Source: Brevundimonas variabilis
GTDB taxonomy: Bacteria > Pseudomonadota > Alphaproteobacteria > Caulobacterales > Caulobacteraceae
Length of the DNA: 64,000 nucleotides
Assembly: GCF_014199945.1 (NCBI RefSeq)
Contig: NZ_JACHOR010000002.1
Coordinates: 62,001 to 126,000 of the forward strand
Direction: 5' to 3'
Shown: one piece after another, positions 1 through 7,649 of the stretch
Numbering within the stretch: position 1 is the first letter of the stretch
Layout: the number at the start of each line of letters is the position of its first letter
The notes under the pieces: model-generated
The model's input: only the letters and a program-made list of their open reading frames with translations
The model's database searches: none
Told to the model about the DNA's origin: nothing
Position numbers and translations under genes: made by a program

Positions 1-39
1 TTCGACCGGCTCGGCAAAGACATAGTCGTCAGAACTCAT
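1..39 (-). CDS. Possible 5' end of a gene running off the window
   Basis: An ATG at position 39 on the minus strand opens a frame (MSSDDYVFAEPVE) that runs off the left edge. It lies 47 nt downstream of the moeA stop in the same direction, so it could be the next gene of the operon. The same frame is also open upstream of this ATG. No clear ribosome binding site is visible. In many alphaproteobacteria lexA follows moeA, but this N-terminus does not look like LexA. Thirteen codons do not allow identification. Confidence 0.3.
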   Translation of the reverse strand, partial: MSSDDYVFAEPVE

Positions 40-86
40 GACGTCAGCATAGACCGCGTCGTCGCCTTCGAGAACGCCTGTTGCCG

Positions 87-1283
87 CTAAAGCGTCGGAC
101 CCAGCACGCTGACAGCGGCGCCCGCTTCTGCAGACGAAGCATGGGGTTGTCGACGGATCAGGGCATTGGCGGCCGCCATGACCGTGACCAGCGACGAATC
201 CTGATCGGGGAAGGGCGTGACCTGCAGGCGGCCATCGGGTCCCGGTGTGGCGCGGGCGCGAAGGTAGTGATCGCGCGGGCCATTGGCGGCTAGTGGAGCG
301 GTCAGGAAACCCGTCTGGAACCGGCTTTCGACCGTGGCGCCCTGCAGCCTGGCGAGGATCGGAGCCAGAAACAGCTCTGCACAGACCAGCGCCGATGCCG
401 GATTGCCGGGCAGGCCGAGGACCAGACGACAGTCGGGCAGGGTGGCGAACCACACCGGCTTGCCAGGGCGCATGGCGACGCCCTCGACCCGGATCGTGGC
501 TCCGAGGCTGCGCAGGGCCGGCTTGACCCGGTCGTGGTCTCCGACCGATGCCCCGCCGATCGTGACGAGGACGTCGAACGTCGCAGCCGTGACCGCCTTG
601 ATGATCGCATCATCCGTGTCGGCAGCGCTGGCCAGCCGGATCGGGGTCGCAGCATGACGCGCGGTGAAAGCGGCGAGGGCGGGTGCTCCGGCATTGAAGA
701 TCTGGTCCGGGCCGATGGACTGTCCGGGCTCAACCAGTTCGTCACCGGTCGCAAGGATGGCGACGACAGGCTTTCGCCCGCAGGTCAGCGTCGCCGCTCC
801 CGCCGAGGCGGCCAGCGCCAGCTGCCAGGGGTTAAGCCGGATGCCCGCAGCCAGCAGCCGGTCGTGTTTGACAAAGTCGCAGCCTTGACGACGGATGTGC
901 CCGGCGGTGGCTGAGCCCCGAAGGAAGAGCCTGTCAGCCTGACGTTCGGCGTCCTCCTGGATCACGACGTGATCGGCACCAGAGGGCAGGGGCGCGCCCG
1001 TCGAAATGCGCACGGTCTGGCCGCGACCGACCGAATCAGCGAAGCCCCGCCCGGCCGCACTCTCGCCGACGATGGTCAGGACTGCGCCCGGAGCCACATC
1101 AGCCGTCTGCATCGCCCAGCCGTCCATGGCCGAGGCATCGAAGGGGGGCTGGTCGCGGGTCGCCAGCACGTCTGCCGTCAGCCAGCGGCCGTCAGCTTCG
1201 GAGATCGCGACCATCTCGAACGGCAAGGGCTGGATGGCATCCAGGATGATCGCCAGCGCGTCCTCGACGGTCGGCAGGCTCAC
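87..1283 (-). CDS. moeA: Molybdopterin molybdenumtransferase MoeA
   Basis: MoeA inserts molybdate into adenylylated molybdopterin, the last step of basic molybdenum cofactor synthesis in the cytoplasm. The 398-residue length is normal for the family. Recognisable motifs are [10 protein letters not shown] and GGASVGDHD in the MogA-like central domain, PGKPVWFA, and GLPGNPAS. The start is GTG and overlaps the moaC stop by 4 nt (GTGA), which indicates translational coupling. It is the last recognised gene of a moaA-moaD-moaE-moaB-moaC-moeA operon. Nothing in the sequence is unusual. Confidence 0.95.
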   Translation of the reverse strand: MSLPTVEDALAIILDAIQPLPFEMVAISEADGRWLTADVLATRDQPPFDASAMDGWAMQTADVAPGAVLTIVGESAAGRGFADSVGRGQTVRISTGAPLPSGADHVVIQEDAERQADRLFLRGSATAGHIRRQGCDFVKHDRLLAAGIRLNPWQLALAASAGAATLTCGRKPVVAILATGDELVEPGQSIGPDQIFNAGAPALAAFTARHAATPIRLASAADTDDAIIKAVTAATFDVLVTIGGASVGDHDRVKPALRSLGATIRVEGVAMRPGKPVWFATLPDCRLVLGLPGNPASALVCAELFLAPILARLQGATVESRFQTGFLTAPLAANGPRDHYLRARATPGPDGRLQVTPFPDQDSSLVTVMAAANALIRRQPHASSAEAGAAVSVLGPTL

Positions 1284-1762
1284 GCCCGGGTCCAGTCGCC
1301 GGAGGCTCCACCCGACTTGGCGACCAGCCCGACCGCCTCGATCGTCATGCCGCGATCAACGGCCTTGAGCATGTCGTAGAGCGTCAGCAGGGCGACGGTA
1401 ACTGCCGTCAGGGCCTCCATCTCGACCCCGGTCTGGCCTTTGACCCGCGCCATGGCCGTGACCTGGAGGCCCGACCCGTCTGGCGAGGCCTCGACCGCCA
1501 CCTTGACCGATGTCAGCATCAGCGCGTGACACAGCGGGATCAGGTCGCTGGTTCGCTTGGCGGCCATCACGCCGGCGATCTCGGCAACGGCGCGGACGTC
1601 GCCCTTCTTCCCCTTGCCGGACAGGGCGAGGGCTAGGGTCTCCGGGGCCATGACGATCCTCCCCGCGGCTGTGGCTTCGCGGGTCGTCACGGCCTTTTCA
1701 GAGACATCGACCATACGGACGCGGCCCTGTTCGTCGACATGGGTGAGGCGCTCGCCGGCCAT
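1280..1762 (-). CDS. moaC: Cyclic pyranopterin monophosphate synthase MoaC
   Basis: MoaC works after MoaA and converts the 3',8-cyclo-GTP product to cyclic pyranopterin monophosphate. The 160-residue protein carries the expected active-site segments: GKGKKGDV near the N-terminus, LIPLCHAL with the catalytic His, GVEMEAL, and [11 protein letters not shown] with the catalytic Asp and Lys. The ATG at 1762 overlaps the moaB stop by one base (TGATG). A longer frame upstream is open but lies inside moaB and is not protein-like, so it was discarded. Confidence 0.95.
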   Translation of the reverse strand: MAGERLTHVDEQGRVRMVDVSEKAVTTREATAAGRIVMAPETLALALSGKGKKGDVRAVAEIAGVMAAKRTSDLIPLCHALMLTSVKVAVEASPDGSGLQVTAMARVKGQTGVEMEALTAVTVALLTLYDMLKAVDRGMTIEAVGLVAKSGGASGDWTRA

Positions 1763-2313
1763 CAGACTTCGCCCAGCCGGGGCATCAGTTCGACCATGTT
1801 GCAGGGGCGATGGCGGCTGTCGAGCTGCCAGCGGATGACCTTGTCCCAGCCGTCCCTGACCGCGCCATTGGACCCCGGCAGGCAGAAGACGAACACGCCG
1901 TCGATGATCCCGGCCGTGGCGCGGGACTGCAGGGTCGACAGGCCGACCGTCTGGTAGCTGACGGTATGGAAGATGACGGAAAACCCGTCGATGCGCTTGT
2001 CGAACAGCGGCTCGAGGGCTTCCGGGGTCACGTCGCGGCCGGTCAGGCCCGTGCCGCCGGTCGTCACGATGGCATCGGCCTCGCCCGCAGCAATCCACTG
2101 GCGAACCTGATGGCGGATGGCCTCGATGTCATCGGAGACGATGGCGCGTGCGGCACAGGCGTGACCAGCCGAGGCGATGCGTTCGGCCAGGATTGCGCCC
2201 GAGGTGTCGCTCTCCTCGTCGCGGGTGTCGGAGACCGTCAGCACCGCGATCCGGATCGGGGTGATGGGCTGATCGAGCAGCTTTCCGGCGGGGGCGGGCA
2301 GGGTGTCGGTCAT
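1762..2313 (-). CDS. moaB: Molybdopterin adenylyltransferase, MoaB/Mog family
   Basis: This MogA/MoaB-type protein adenylates molybdopterin before MoeA inserts molybdate. The 183-residue product has [16 protein letters not shown], the conserved molybdopterin-binding segment, and [12 protein letters not shown] near the C-terminus. I place the start at ATG 2313, which overlaps the moaE stop by 4 nt (ATGA). Five more in-frame codons up to 2328 lie within moaE. No separate mogA is present in the window, so this enzyme is the likely adenylyltransferase partner of MoeA here. Confidence 0.93.
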   Translation of the reverse strand: MTDTLPAPAGKLLDQPITPIRIAVLTVSDTRDEESDTSGAILAERIASAGHACAARAIVSDDIEAIRHQVRQWIAAGEADAIVTTGGTGLTGRDVTPEALEPLFDKRIDGFSVIFHTVSYQTVGLSTLQSRATAGIIDGVFVFCLPGSNGAVRDGWDKVIRWQLDSRHRPCNMVELMPRLGEV

Positions 2314-2765
2314 TCGGGCTGTATCCATCGGGCGGCGTCGGCGTGATCTTCGGGGCGGGCCTCGATCCAGCGGCTGCCGTCCGGGCCATCCTCCTTCTTC
2401 CAGAAGGGGGCATGGGTCTTCAACTGGTCCATCAGGAAATCGGCCGCCTCGAAGGCCGACCGGCGATGGACGGCGGCGACGGCGACGAAGACGATCGGCT
2501 GCCCGACCTCGACCACGCCCCAGCGATGGACGGCCAGGACGTCGATCACGTCAAACCGGGCACGGGTCTCGGCTTCCAGTTCCGCCATGACCTTTTCCGT
2601 CCAGCCCGGATAGGCATCCAGCGTCAGTCGCGATACCGGCTGGCCCGACGTGGCGTCGCGGGTCAGGCCGGTGAAATTCACGACAGCACCGGCATCACCG
2701 CGATTACGCACGAACTCGGCCAGCAGTGCGCCGGGGTCGATGGGCGTGTCTTCCAGCCTGACCAC
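2310..2765 (-). CDS. moaE: Molybdopterin synthase catalytic subunit MoaE
   Basis: MoaE is the large subunit of molybdopterin synthase and transfers sulfur from thiocarboxylated MoaD to cyclic pyranopterin monophosphate. The 151-residue protein has the family core HRWGVVEVG followed by VAVAAVHR and the catalytic lysine segment KTHAPFWKKE. The start is GTG, 3 nt downstream of the moaD stop. This tight spacing after its partner subunit is typical. Confidence 0.95.
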   Translation of the reverse strand: MVRLEDTPIDPGALLAEFVRNRGDAGAVVNFTGLTRDATSGQPVSRLTLDAYPGWTEKVMAELEAETRARFDVIDVLAVHRWGVVEVGQPIVFVAVAAVHRRSAFEAADFLMDQLKTHAPFWKKEDGPDGSRWIEARPEDHADAARWIQPE

Positions 2766-2768
2766 AGC

Positions 2769-3008
2769 TCAGCCGCCACTGACAGGGGGAACGAAGGCCA
2801 CCTCGTCATCCGGAGCCAGGATGACGTCGGTCCGGACCATGGTCTGGTTCACCACGGCAAACACGCCGGGCCGGGATAGCCGTTCCCCCAGGACAGCGTC
2901 CTCCGTCATCAGGAGATCTGTCAGCGCTGACAGGCTGGTTGTGTCGATCTCACGCGTTCGCCAGCCAGCCAGATCCTGAAGGACTCCGAACATCAGGACG
3001 CGCGCCAT
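2769..3008 (-). CDS. moaD: Molybdopterin synthase sulfur carrier subunit MoaD
   Basis: MoaD is the small ubiquitin-fold sulfur carrier of molybdopterin synthase. The 79-residue protein ends in VPPVSGG. The terminal Gly-Gly is the site of adenylation and thiocarboxylation and is the strongest evidence for the call. It sits between moaA (1-nt gap) and moaE (3-nt gap), so all three are translated from one message. An activating MoeB/MoeZ enzyme is not in the window. Confidence 0.93.
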   Translation of the reverse strand: MARVLMFGVLQDLAGWRTREIDTTSLSALTDLLMTEDAVLGERLSRPGVFAVVNQTMVRTDVILAPDDEVAFVPPVSGG

Positions 3009-3009
3009 C

Positions 3010-4044
3010 CTAGCCGCCTGTCATCGACATGGGGCGCTGGACCGCAGGTAAAGCGCCCCGGATGGGCAGGGTGAAATCATGGCTCCCCGGCTTGCGGGCG
3101 ATGGCGTTGCGGATGGCCTCCCGGATCGGCGCGTCATCCTCGGGGTGATCGCGCAGCAGGGCGCGTAGATCGGCATGGTCATCCTGTCCGAGGCAGAGGA
3201 ACAGGGTCCCGGTGCAGGTCACCCGAACGCGGTTGCAGGTCTCGCAGAAGCTGTGGGTCAGGGGCGTGATGAAGCCCAGCGTCCCGCCCGTTTCCTGCAC
3301 GGTGACATACCGTGCCGGGCCTCCGGTCTGTCTTGCCTGTGGCGTGAGGGTCCATCGTCCTTCCAGATCCGTCCTGACCATCGAAAGGGGCAGGAACTGA
3401 TCTGTCCTGTCCGCCTCGATCTGGCCCAGCGGCATGGTCTCGATCAGGGTCATCTCCATGTTGCGGGCATGGGCCCAGGCAATCATGTCGGGCAGGGCGT
3501 CGGCATTGTCATCCTTCAGCGCCACGGTGTTGATCTTGATCTTCAGTCCCGCCGCGCGCGCCGCTTCCAGTCCCTGCAGCACTGCGCCGAGATCCCCGCC
3601 GCGGGTGATTCGTCTGTAGGTGTCGGGGTCAAGGCTATCGATCGAGACATTTATCCGGGTCACGCCATATCGGACCAGGGCGTCGGCATGGGTGTAAAGC
3701 TGCGTCCCGTTGGTCGTCAGGGTCAGCTCCTGCAGTTGCCCGCTTCGCAGGTGACGGGACAGGCCTGAGACCAGGTCAAGGAAGCCCTTTCGCAGGAGCG
3801 GCTCTCCACCCGTCAACCGGAGCCGGCGTGTGCCGAGGTCGACAAATGTGGAGCAGAGCCGGTCGAGTTCCTCGATGGTCAGGAGTTCAGCGCGCGGCAG
3901 GAAGGTCTGCCGCTCGGACATGCAATAGGTGCAGCGCAGGTCGCATCGGTCCGTGACCGACACCCGCACATAATCGATGACGCGACCGAACGGGTCCGTC
4001 AGGACGGTGGTCGGGGTGATCATGTCGGCAACAGACGTCTTCAT
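3010..4044 (-). CDS. moaA: GTP 3',8-cyclase MoaA (radical SAM)
   Basis: MoaA catalyses the first step of molybdenum cofactor synthesis, radical rearrangement of GTP. The N-terminal radical-SAM cluster motif CDLRCTYC is present, as are [10 protein letters not shown] and the C-terminal second cluster with [11 protein letters not shown] and a third Cys in LFLCLG. The protein ends in a Gly-Gly tail, as expected for MoaA. I chose ATG 4044 (344 aa); a start at 4080 would lie upstream of a palindrome at 4061-4075. It is the first gene of the operon and lies 67 nt downstream of tRNA-Asn on the same strand. Confidence 0.95.
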   Translation of the reverse strand: MKTSVADMITPTTVLTDPFGRVIDYVRVSVTDRCDLRCTYCMSERQTFLPRAELLTIEELDRLCSTFVDLGTRRLRLTGGEPLLRKGFLDLVSGLSRHLRSGQLQELTLTTNGTQLYTHADALVRYGVTRINVSIDSLDPDTYRRITRGGDLGAVLQGLEAARAAGLKIKINTVALKDDNADALPDMIAWAHARNMEMTLIETMPLGQIEADRTDQFLPLSMVRTDLEGRWTLTPQARQTGGPARYVTVQETGGTLGFITPLTHSFCETCNRVRVTCTGTLFLCLGQDDHADLRALLRDHPEDDAPIREAIRNAIARKPGSHDFTLPIRGALPAVQRPMSMTGG

Positions 4045-4060
4045 GCGATCGGTAGCTCGT

Positions 4061-4075
4061 CGTACGTATCGTACG
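4061..4075. promoter_or_regulatory. Perfect 6-3-6 palindrome just upstream of moaA
   Basis: CGTACGTATCGTACG consists of two CGTACG arms separated by 3 nt. It lies 16 nt upstream of the moaA start and downstream of tRNA-Asn. It could be an operator for the molybdenum cofactor operon or a small hairpin in the moaA leader. It does not match a regulator site that I recognise. Confidence 0.35.
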
Positions 4076-4111
4076 GCCACTTTGTTACATCGGATCGCTG
4101 AAATCCCCGAG

Positions 4112-4186
4112 TGGCTCCGCGGGTAGGATTCGAACCTACGACCAGCCGATTAACAGTCGGCTGCTCTACCACTGAGCTACCGCGGA
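4112..4186 (-). tRNA. tRNA-Asn (anticodon GTT)
   Basis: A full cloverleaf can be drawn. The acceptor stem TCCGCGG pairs with CCGCGGA, the discriminator is G and CCA is encoded. The anticodon loop is CTGTTAA, giving anticodon GTT for asparagine, and the T-loop is TTCGAAT. No clear T-run terminator separates it from moaA downstream, so some read-through into the moa operon is possible. Confidence 0.97.
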
Positions 4187-4207
4187 ACAGACACTCGGGA
4201 GGCGCGC

Positions 4208-4236
4208 CTATAGCAGCGGCGCTCGACGTCGTGCAA
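4208..4236 (-). promoter_or_regulatory. Promoter of tRNA-Asn
   Basis: On the minus strand TTGCAC (4236-4231) and CTATAG (4213-4208) are separated by 17 nt. The expected start site is about 15 nt before the mature tRNA. The elements resemble alphaproteobacterial housekeeping promoters, with a TTG-type -35 and a CTATA-type -10. Confidence 0.6.
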
Positions 4237-4242
4237 CGATAA

Positions 4243-5043
4243 ATGCGCATGATACCGATCGAAATCCAGAACCCCGCCGATCCCCGCATCGCCGCCTATC
4301 GCGACATCAGGGAACGGGACCTGACCGGGCGGCAGGGTCTGTTCGTGGCGGAAGGCGAGGTCGTCCTCCGGACTCTGCTTTCGCCAGCCTCTCTTTGCCG
4401 TCCCGTGTCGCTTTTGATGGCAAAGAAACGGCTGTCGCGTTTCGAAGCCGTGATCCCGGAAGATTTGCCCGTGTTCGTTGCGGATCAGGAGGTGCTCGAT
4501 GCCATTGCGGGCTTTCATCTGCATCGGGGCCTGCTGGCGGTGGGTCAGAAGCCAGTCGCTCGTCCGGTCGAGGATCTGCTTGCGGATGCAGGAGATGACG
4601 CCGTGATCCTGGCAGCCATCGGGATCGGCAATCACGACAACATGGGCGGCCTTTTTCGCAACGCTGCAGCTTTCGGAGCGGCGGGTCTGTTGCTCGATGA
4701 CCGCTGCTGTGACCCGTTCTATCGCAAGGCCATCCGGGTATCGGTGGGAGCCGTGCTCCGGGTGCCGCATGCCGTGTCAGGGACGGGTGAGGCGATCGTT
4801 ACCCGACTGGAGAAGAACGGGTTCGAGGTTATCGCGCTGACGCCCGGGGCGACCGAGCCGCTGTCCGGCCTGAAACCTGGCGGGCGACGGGCAATCCTCG
4901 TGGGGTCGGAAGGTCCGGGCCTGCCGGAAACCCTCATGAAGCGATGCCGTGCCGTTGCTATCCCGATGTCTGGCGGTTTCGATTCGTTGAATGTCGCCGT
5001 GACAGCTGCCATCGCCCTGCACCAGCTGACCCGGTCGGCCTGA
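4243..5043 (+). CDS. TrmH/SpoU-family RNA 2'-O-ribose methyltransferase
   Basis: This 266-residue protein belongs to the SPOUT/TrmH superfamily of SAM-dependent tRNA or rRNA 2'-O-methyltransferases. The three family motifs are present: GNHDNMGGLFRNAAAFGA (motif 1), ILVGSEGPGLP (motif 2) and GFDSLNVAVTAAIAL (motif 3), which together form the trefoil-knot SAM site. The N-terminal part resembles the substrate-binding domain of RlmB-type enzymes. The exact target nucleotide cannot be read from sequence. The start may be ATG 4243 or ATG 4249; the second gives an N-terminus (MIPIEI) that looks more typical. Confidence 0.88.
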   Translation: MRMIPIEIQNPADPRIAAYRDIRERDLTGRQGLFVAEGEVVLRTLLSPASLCRPVSLLMAKKRLSRFEAVIPEDLPVFVADQEVLDAIAGFHLHRGLLAVGQKPVARPVEDLLADAGDDAVILAAIGIGNHDNMGGLFRNAAAFGAAGLLLDDRCCDPFYRKAIRVSVGAVLRVPHAVSGTGEAIVTRLEKNGFEVIALTPGATEPLSGLKPGGRRAILVGSEGPGLPETLMKRCRAVAIPMSGGFDSLNVAVTAAIALHQLTRSA

Positions 5044-5061
5044 GCCGGCGAACCGCTGACC

Positions 5062-6015
5062 TCAGCGTTCCAGCATGTTCAGTGTCAGCCCGTGGTCTTT
5101 GCCGCGCACGATGACGCCCGCGTAGAAGAGCTTCCAGACGAGCTGACGCGTGCTGACGGTGGTGCGGTTCTGGAAATCGTTCCATCGACCGAGCAACTCA
5201 GGATCTTCCAGCGCGATGTCGCGCCCCTCTCGATGGCGAACGACGATCCCGGAAGTCTCGAGCCGAACCACCTGACGCCGAACGGTCTCGTCCGGCAGTT
5301 GGGTAAATCTGGACAACTCGGCAACCGTCACGGGCCCCACGGTCGCGTTGATGACGGGAATTCGCCCGCCGAGGTCCGGCGTCTCCGGCGACGCTCTCAG
5401 GGCCGCACCCGATAGGTGAAAGAGCGCGAGAAGAATGTAGTGGTTCGTCAGGCTGAGTTGAGGGTTCAGCTCGCGGACATAGTCTATACCCCGCAGGACA
5501 TGGCTCGTCGCTAGTCGGGTCGCGACGCCACCGACCGCCCAGGGCGGTGTCGCCATTTGGTCACCCTTGAGGACACCACAGGCCTCAAGCGCTGCGAGAC
5601 CATTGATGAACTCCGAAATAGCCTGAAGAAACGTTCGCATGCCACCCAGGAATGGTTCCGAGGTGATGATCTCGCTTCGAATAATCACTCCACCGTCCCG
5701 CTTCTCAAGCAGGCCCCGTTCGAGCAGTGCAGCGAGCTTTATACGTGCTGTTTCTCGGGGTATACCCAGCGAAAGTGCGACACTCATCGCATTGACAGGC
5801 CGTCGCGCATCATCCGGGATCCCACCGGGTTCCATGAAGCGCCGAAGCTCTTCGGGTTGCTGCTGAGTGTACTCGACATTGGCGCTCAGGACACCGGCCA
5901 CCAAGAGTGCGGATATCAGGTCCTGTTCGATCCAGGTTCTGGTTGCCTGGATGAACTCAAGCGACAACTTGACGTTAAGCCAGGTTATCTGAGCCGCGCG
6001 AATACGGGCAGTCAT
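5062..6015 (-). CDS. Putative transcriptional regulator with two winged-helix segments
   Basis: I do not recognise a named family for this 317-residue protein. Two segments look like helix-turn-helix or winged-helix DNA-binding units. One is around residues 75-115 (SVALSLGIPRETARIKLAAL, followed by a wing-like GGVIIRSE). The other is around residues 210-265 (VTVAELSRFTQLPDETVRRQ, then a short wing). The sequence between them contains hydrophobic helices. It is divergent from a histidine kinase gene across a 333-nt gap, so the two could be functionally linked. It converges on the RNA methyltransferase with a gap of 18 nt. The regulator call is inference from the HTH-like patterns. Confidence 0.6.
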   Translation of the reverse strand: MTARIRAAQITWLNVKLSLEFIQATRTWIEQDLISALLVAGVLSANVEYTQQQPEELRRFMEPGGIPDDARRPVNAMSVALSLGIPRETARIKLAALLERGLLEKRDGGVIIRSEIITSEPFLGGMRTFLQAISEFINGLAALEACGVLKGDQMATPPWAVGGVATRLATSHVLRGIDYVRELNPQLSLTNHYILLALFHLSGAALRASPETPDLGGRIPVINATVGPVTVAELSRFTQLPDETVRRQVVRLETSGIVVRHREGRDIALEDPELLGRWNDFQNRTTVSTRQLVWKLFYAGVIVRGKDHGLTLNMLER

Positions 6016-6348
6016 TTATGTTGTTCGCTTGTTCAGGCTTTGACCGTCTGTGTCTGTTTGAGATCGATTGCGCTGTCCATGGGGGCGCTGCCCAAAATGG
6101 GGGATAAACGCGCTGAACGGAGAGATCTGGGCGGGATTTTCGGCTCTGAGCGAAGAATTTCGACACTGCACAAGGCGCGATCCCCCGATTGGAGGCAGGC
6201 TCCGGCGGGCGGCCTCGTAGGCCAACCATGTACCTGAAAAGTTTATAGTTTGTAATCTCACGTAACTGTGTTTTGATGTTGCCAACGTGTGCCGGGTCGA
6301 AAGCTTCGAACCAAGGCGCAGCATGGGCGGAAGGGCAGGGCTTTGACG
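6016..6348. other. Intergenic region between divergent regulator and kinase genes
   Basis: This 333-nt stretch separates the tandem-HTH regulator from the histidine kinase and must hold both promoters. The segment around 6238-6285 is AT-rich (for example AAAAGTTTATAGTTTGTAA) and is the most likely promoter zone. I saw no structural RNA or convincing ORF. Confidence 0.4.
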
Positions 6349-7557
6349 ATGACTGAGAAGTCTTCCGACGGCCCAGACGTGGCTGCCGAGCTTGCGGCCG
6401 GACTTGGGGGCGTCACGGCTGTCAAGGGAATACTTGACATCATCTGTCGGTCGACAGGCATCGGGTATGCTGCCGTCTCGACGATCCGGGACGATCGATG
6501 GATCGCCTGTGTTGTCAGGGACGATGCTGGCTTCGGGCTGAGTCCAGGAACAGCGCTCCCTATCGAAACGACACTTTGCGGTGTGGCTGCGCGATCAGGC
6601 GATCCTATCCTGATCGACGACGTTGAGACCGACCCGGTCTTCGCCGATCACGCTATTCCCAAGGCATTCGGTCTCAGGAGCTACGTGTCCTTTCCCATCG
6701 TCCGCTCAAATGGCGAAGTGTTCGGAACCCTGTGTGCCTTGGATACTCGCCCCAACTTTGTCTCGTCGGTCGAGACCCGTGAAATGTTCCGGCGTTTCGC
6801 CGAACTGATCGCCTATCACGTCGATGCGGTTGATCGCGCCGAGCACAGCGAGGCCAGCCTTGCCCGCGAGCGTGAGACGGCCATTCTTCGCGACCAGTTC
6901 ATTGCGGTCCTCGGACATGATTTGCGAAACCCCGTGGCTGCCGTTGAAGCCGGGATAAATCTTCTCAGCCGTTCCGACCTCTCATCCCGGGACAGGCTGG
7001 TCGTGAGCCAGATGAAGACCACGACAGACCGTATCGTGGGCCTCATAGATGACGTGCTGGATTTTGCCCGGGGGCACCTTGGCGACGGCCTTCACTTGAA
7101 GGTCCGGGGCGATCAGCATCTGCGACCCGTCATCGAGCAGGTCATTGACGAGCTTCGGCAGGCGAATCCCGATCGCAAAATCCTGTCGACCATCTGTCTG
7201 GACGGGCGGGTCGAAGGCGATCCTCAGCGAATCGGTCAACTCCTGTCCAACTTCCTCGGCAACGCCATCTTCCACGGGGCGGTCGACAAGGACGTGGAAG
7301 TTCGTGCCGAGATGCGGGATGGCAGTTTTGTCTTGTCGGTCTGCAACGGCGGCAATCCTATCCCTCCCGAGGCAATGGCCACCCTGTTCAAGCCTTTCAC
7401 GCGCGGTGTGCAGCACAAGGGTGGTGGGGGCCTGGGTCTCGGGCTGTACATCTGCGCCCTGATCGCCGACGCCCATGAAGGAACGCTTCACGTCCAGTCC
7501 GACGAATCCGGAACCTGTTTCGAATTTCGAAAGCCTCTTGCGGTGACAGGGACCTGA
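6349..7557 (+). CDS. GAF-domain sensor histidine kinase
   Basis: This is a soluble two-component sensor kinase. In the 402-residue version starting at ATG 6349, a GAF domain covers roughly residues 20-160. It is followed by a HisKA dimerisation domain with H-box VLGHDLRNP, whose phospho-acceptor is His190. The HATPase domain has an N-box-like LLSNFLGNAIFHG and a G-box GGGGLGLGLYIC. No transmembrane segment is visible, so the signal is probably cytoplasmic. A start at 6289 is possible but lacks a good ribosome binding site. No response regulator gene is adjacent; the divergent HTH gene is the closest candidate partner. Confidence 0.85.
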   Translation: MTEKSSDGPDVAAELAAGLGGVTAVKGILDIICRSTGIGYAAVSTIRDDRWIACVVRDDAGFGLSPGTALPIETTLCGVAARSGDPILIDDVETDPVFADHAIPKAFGLRSYVSFPIVRSNGEVFGTLCALDTRPNFVSSVETREMFRRFAELIAYHVDAVDRAEHSEASLARERETAILRDQFIAVLGHDLRNPVAAVEAGINLLSRSDLSSRDRLVVSQMKTTTDRIVGLIDDVLDFARGHLGDGLHLKVRGDQHLRPVIEQVIDELRQANPDRKILSTICLDGRVEGDPQRIGQLLSNFLGNAIFHGAVDKDVEVRAEMRDGSFVLSVCNGGNPIPPEAMATLFKPFTRGVQHKGGGGLGLGLYICALIADAHEGTLHVQSDESGTCFEFRKPLAVTGT

Positions 7558-7649
7558 ATGAGCGCGCGCCTGCTTCAGCGCGGCGCGAATCTCACCTGAA
7601 CCCAGGCCAGAGGTGCTGCTGGCCCCACGGTCAGGCCAGCCGCTTGAGA

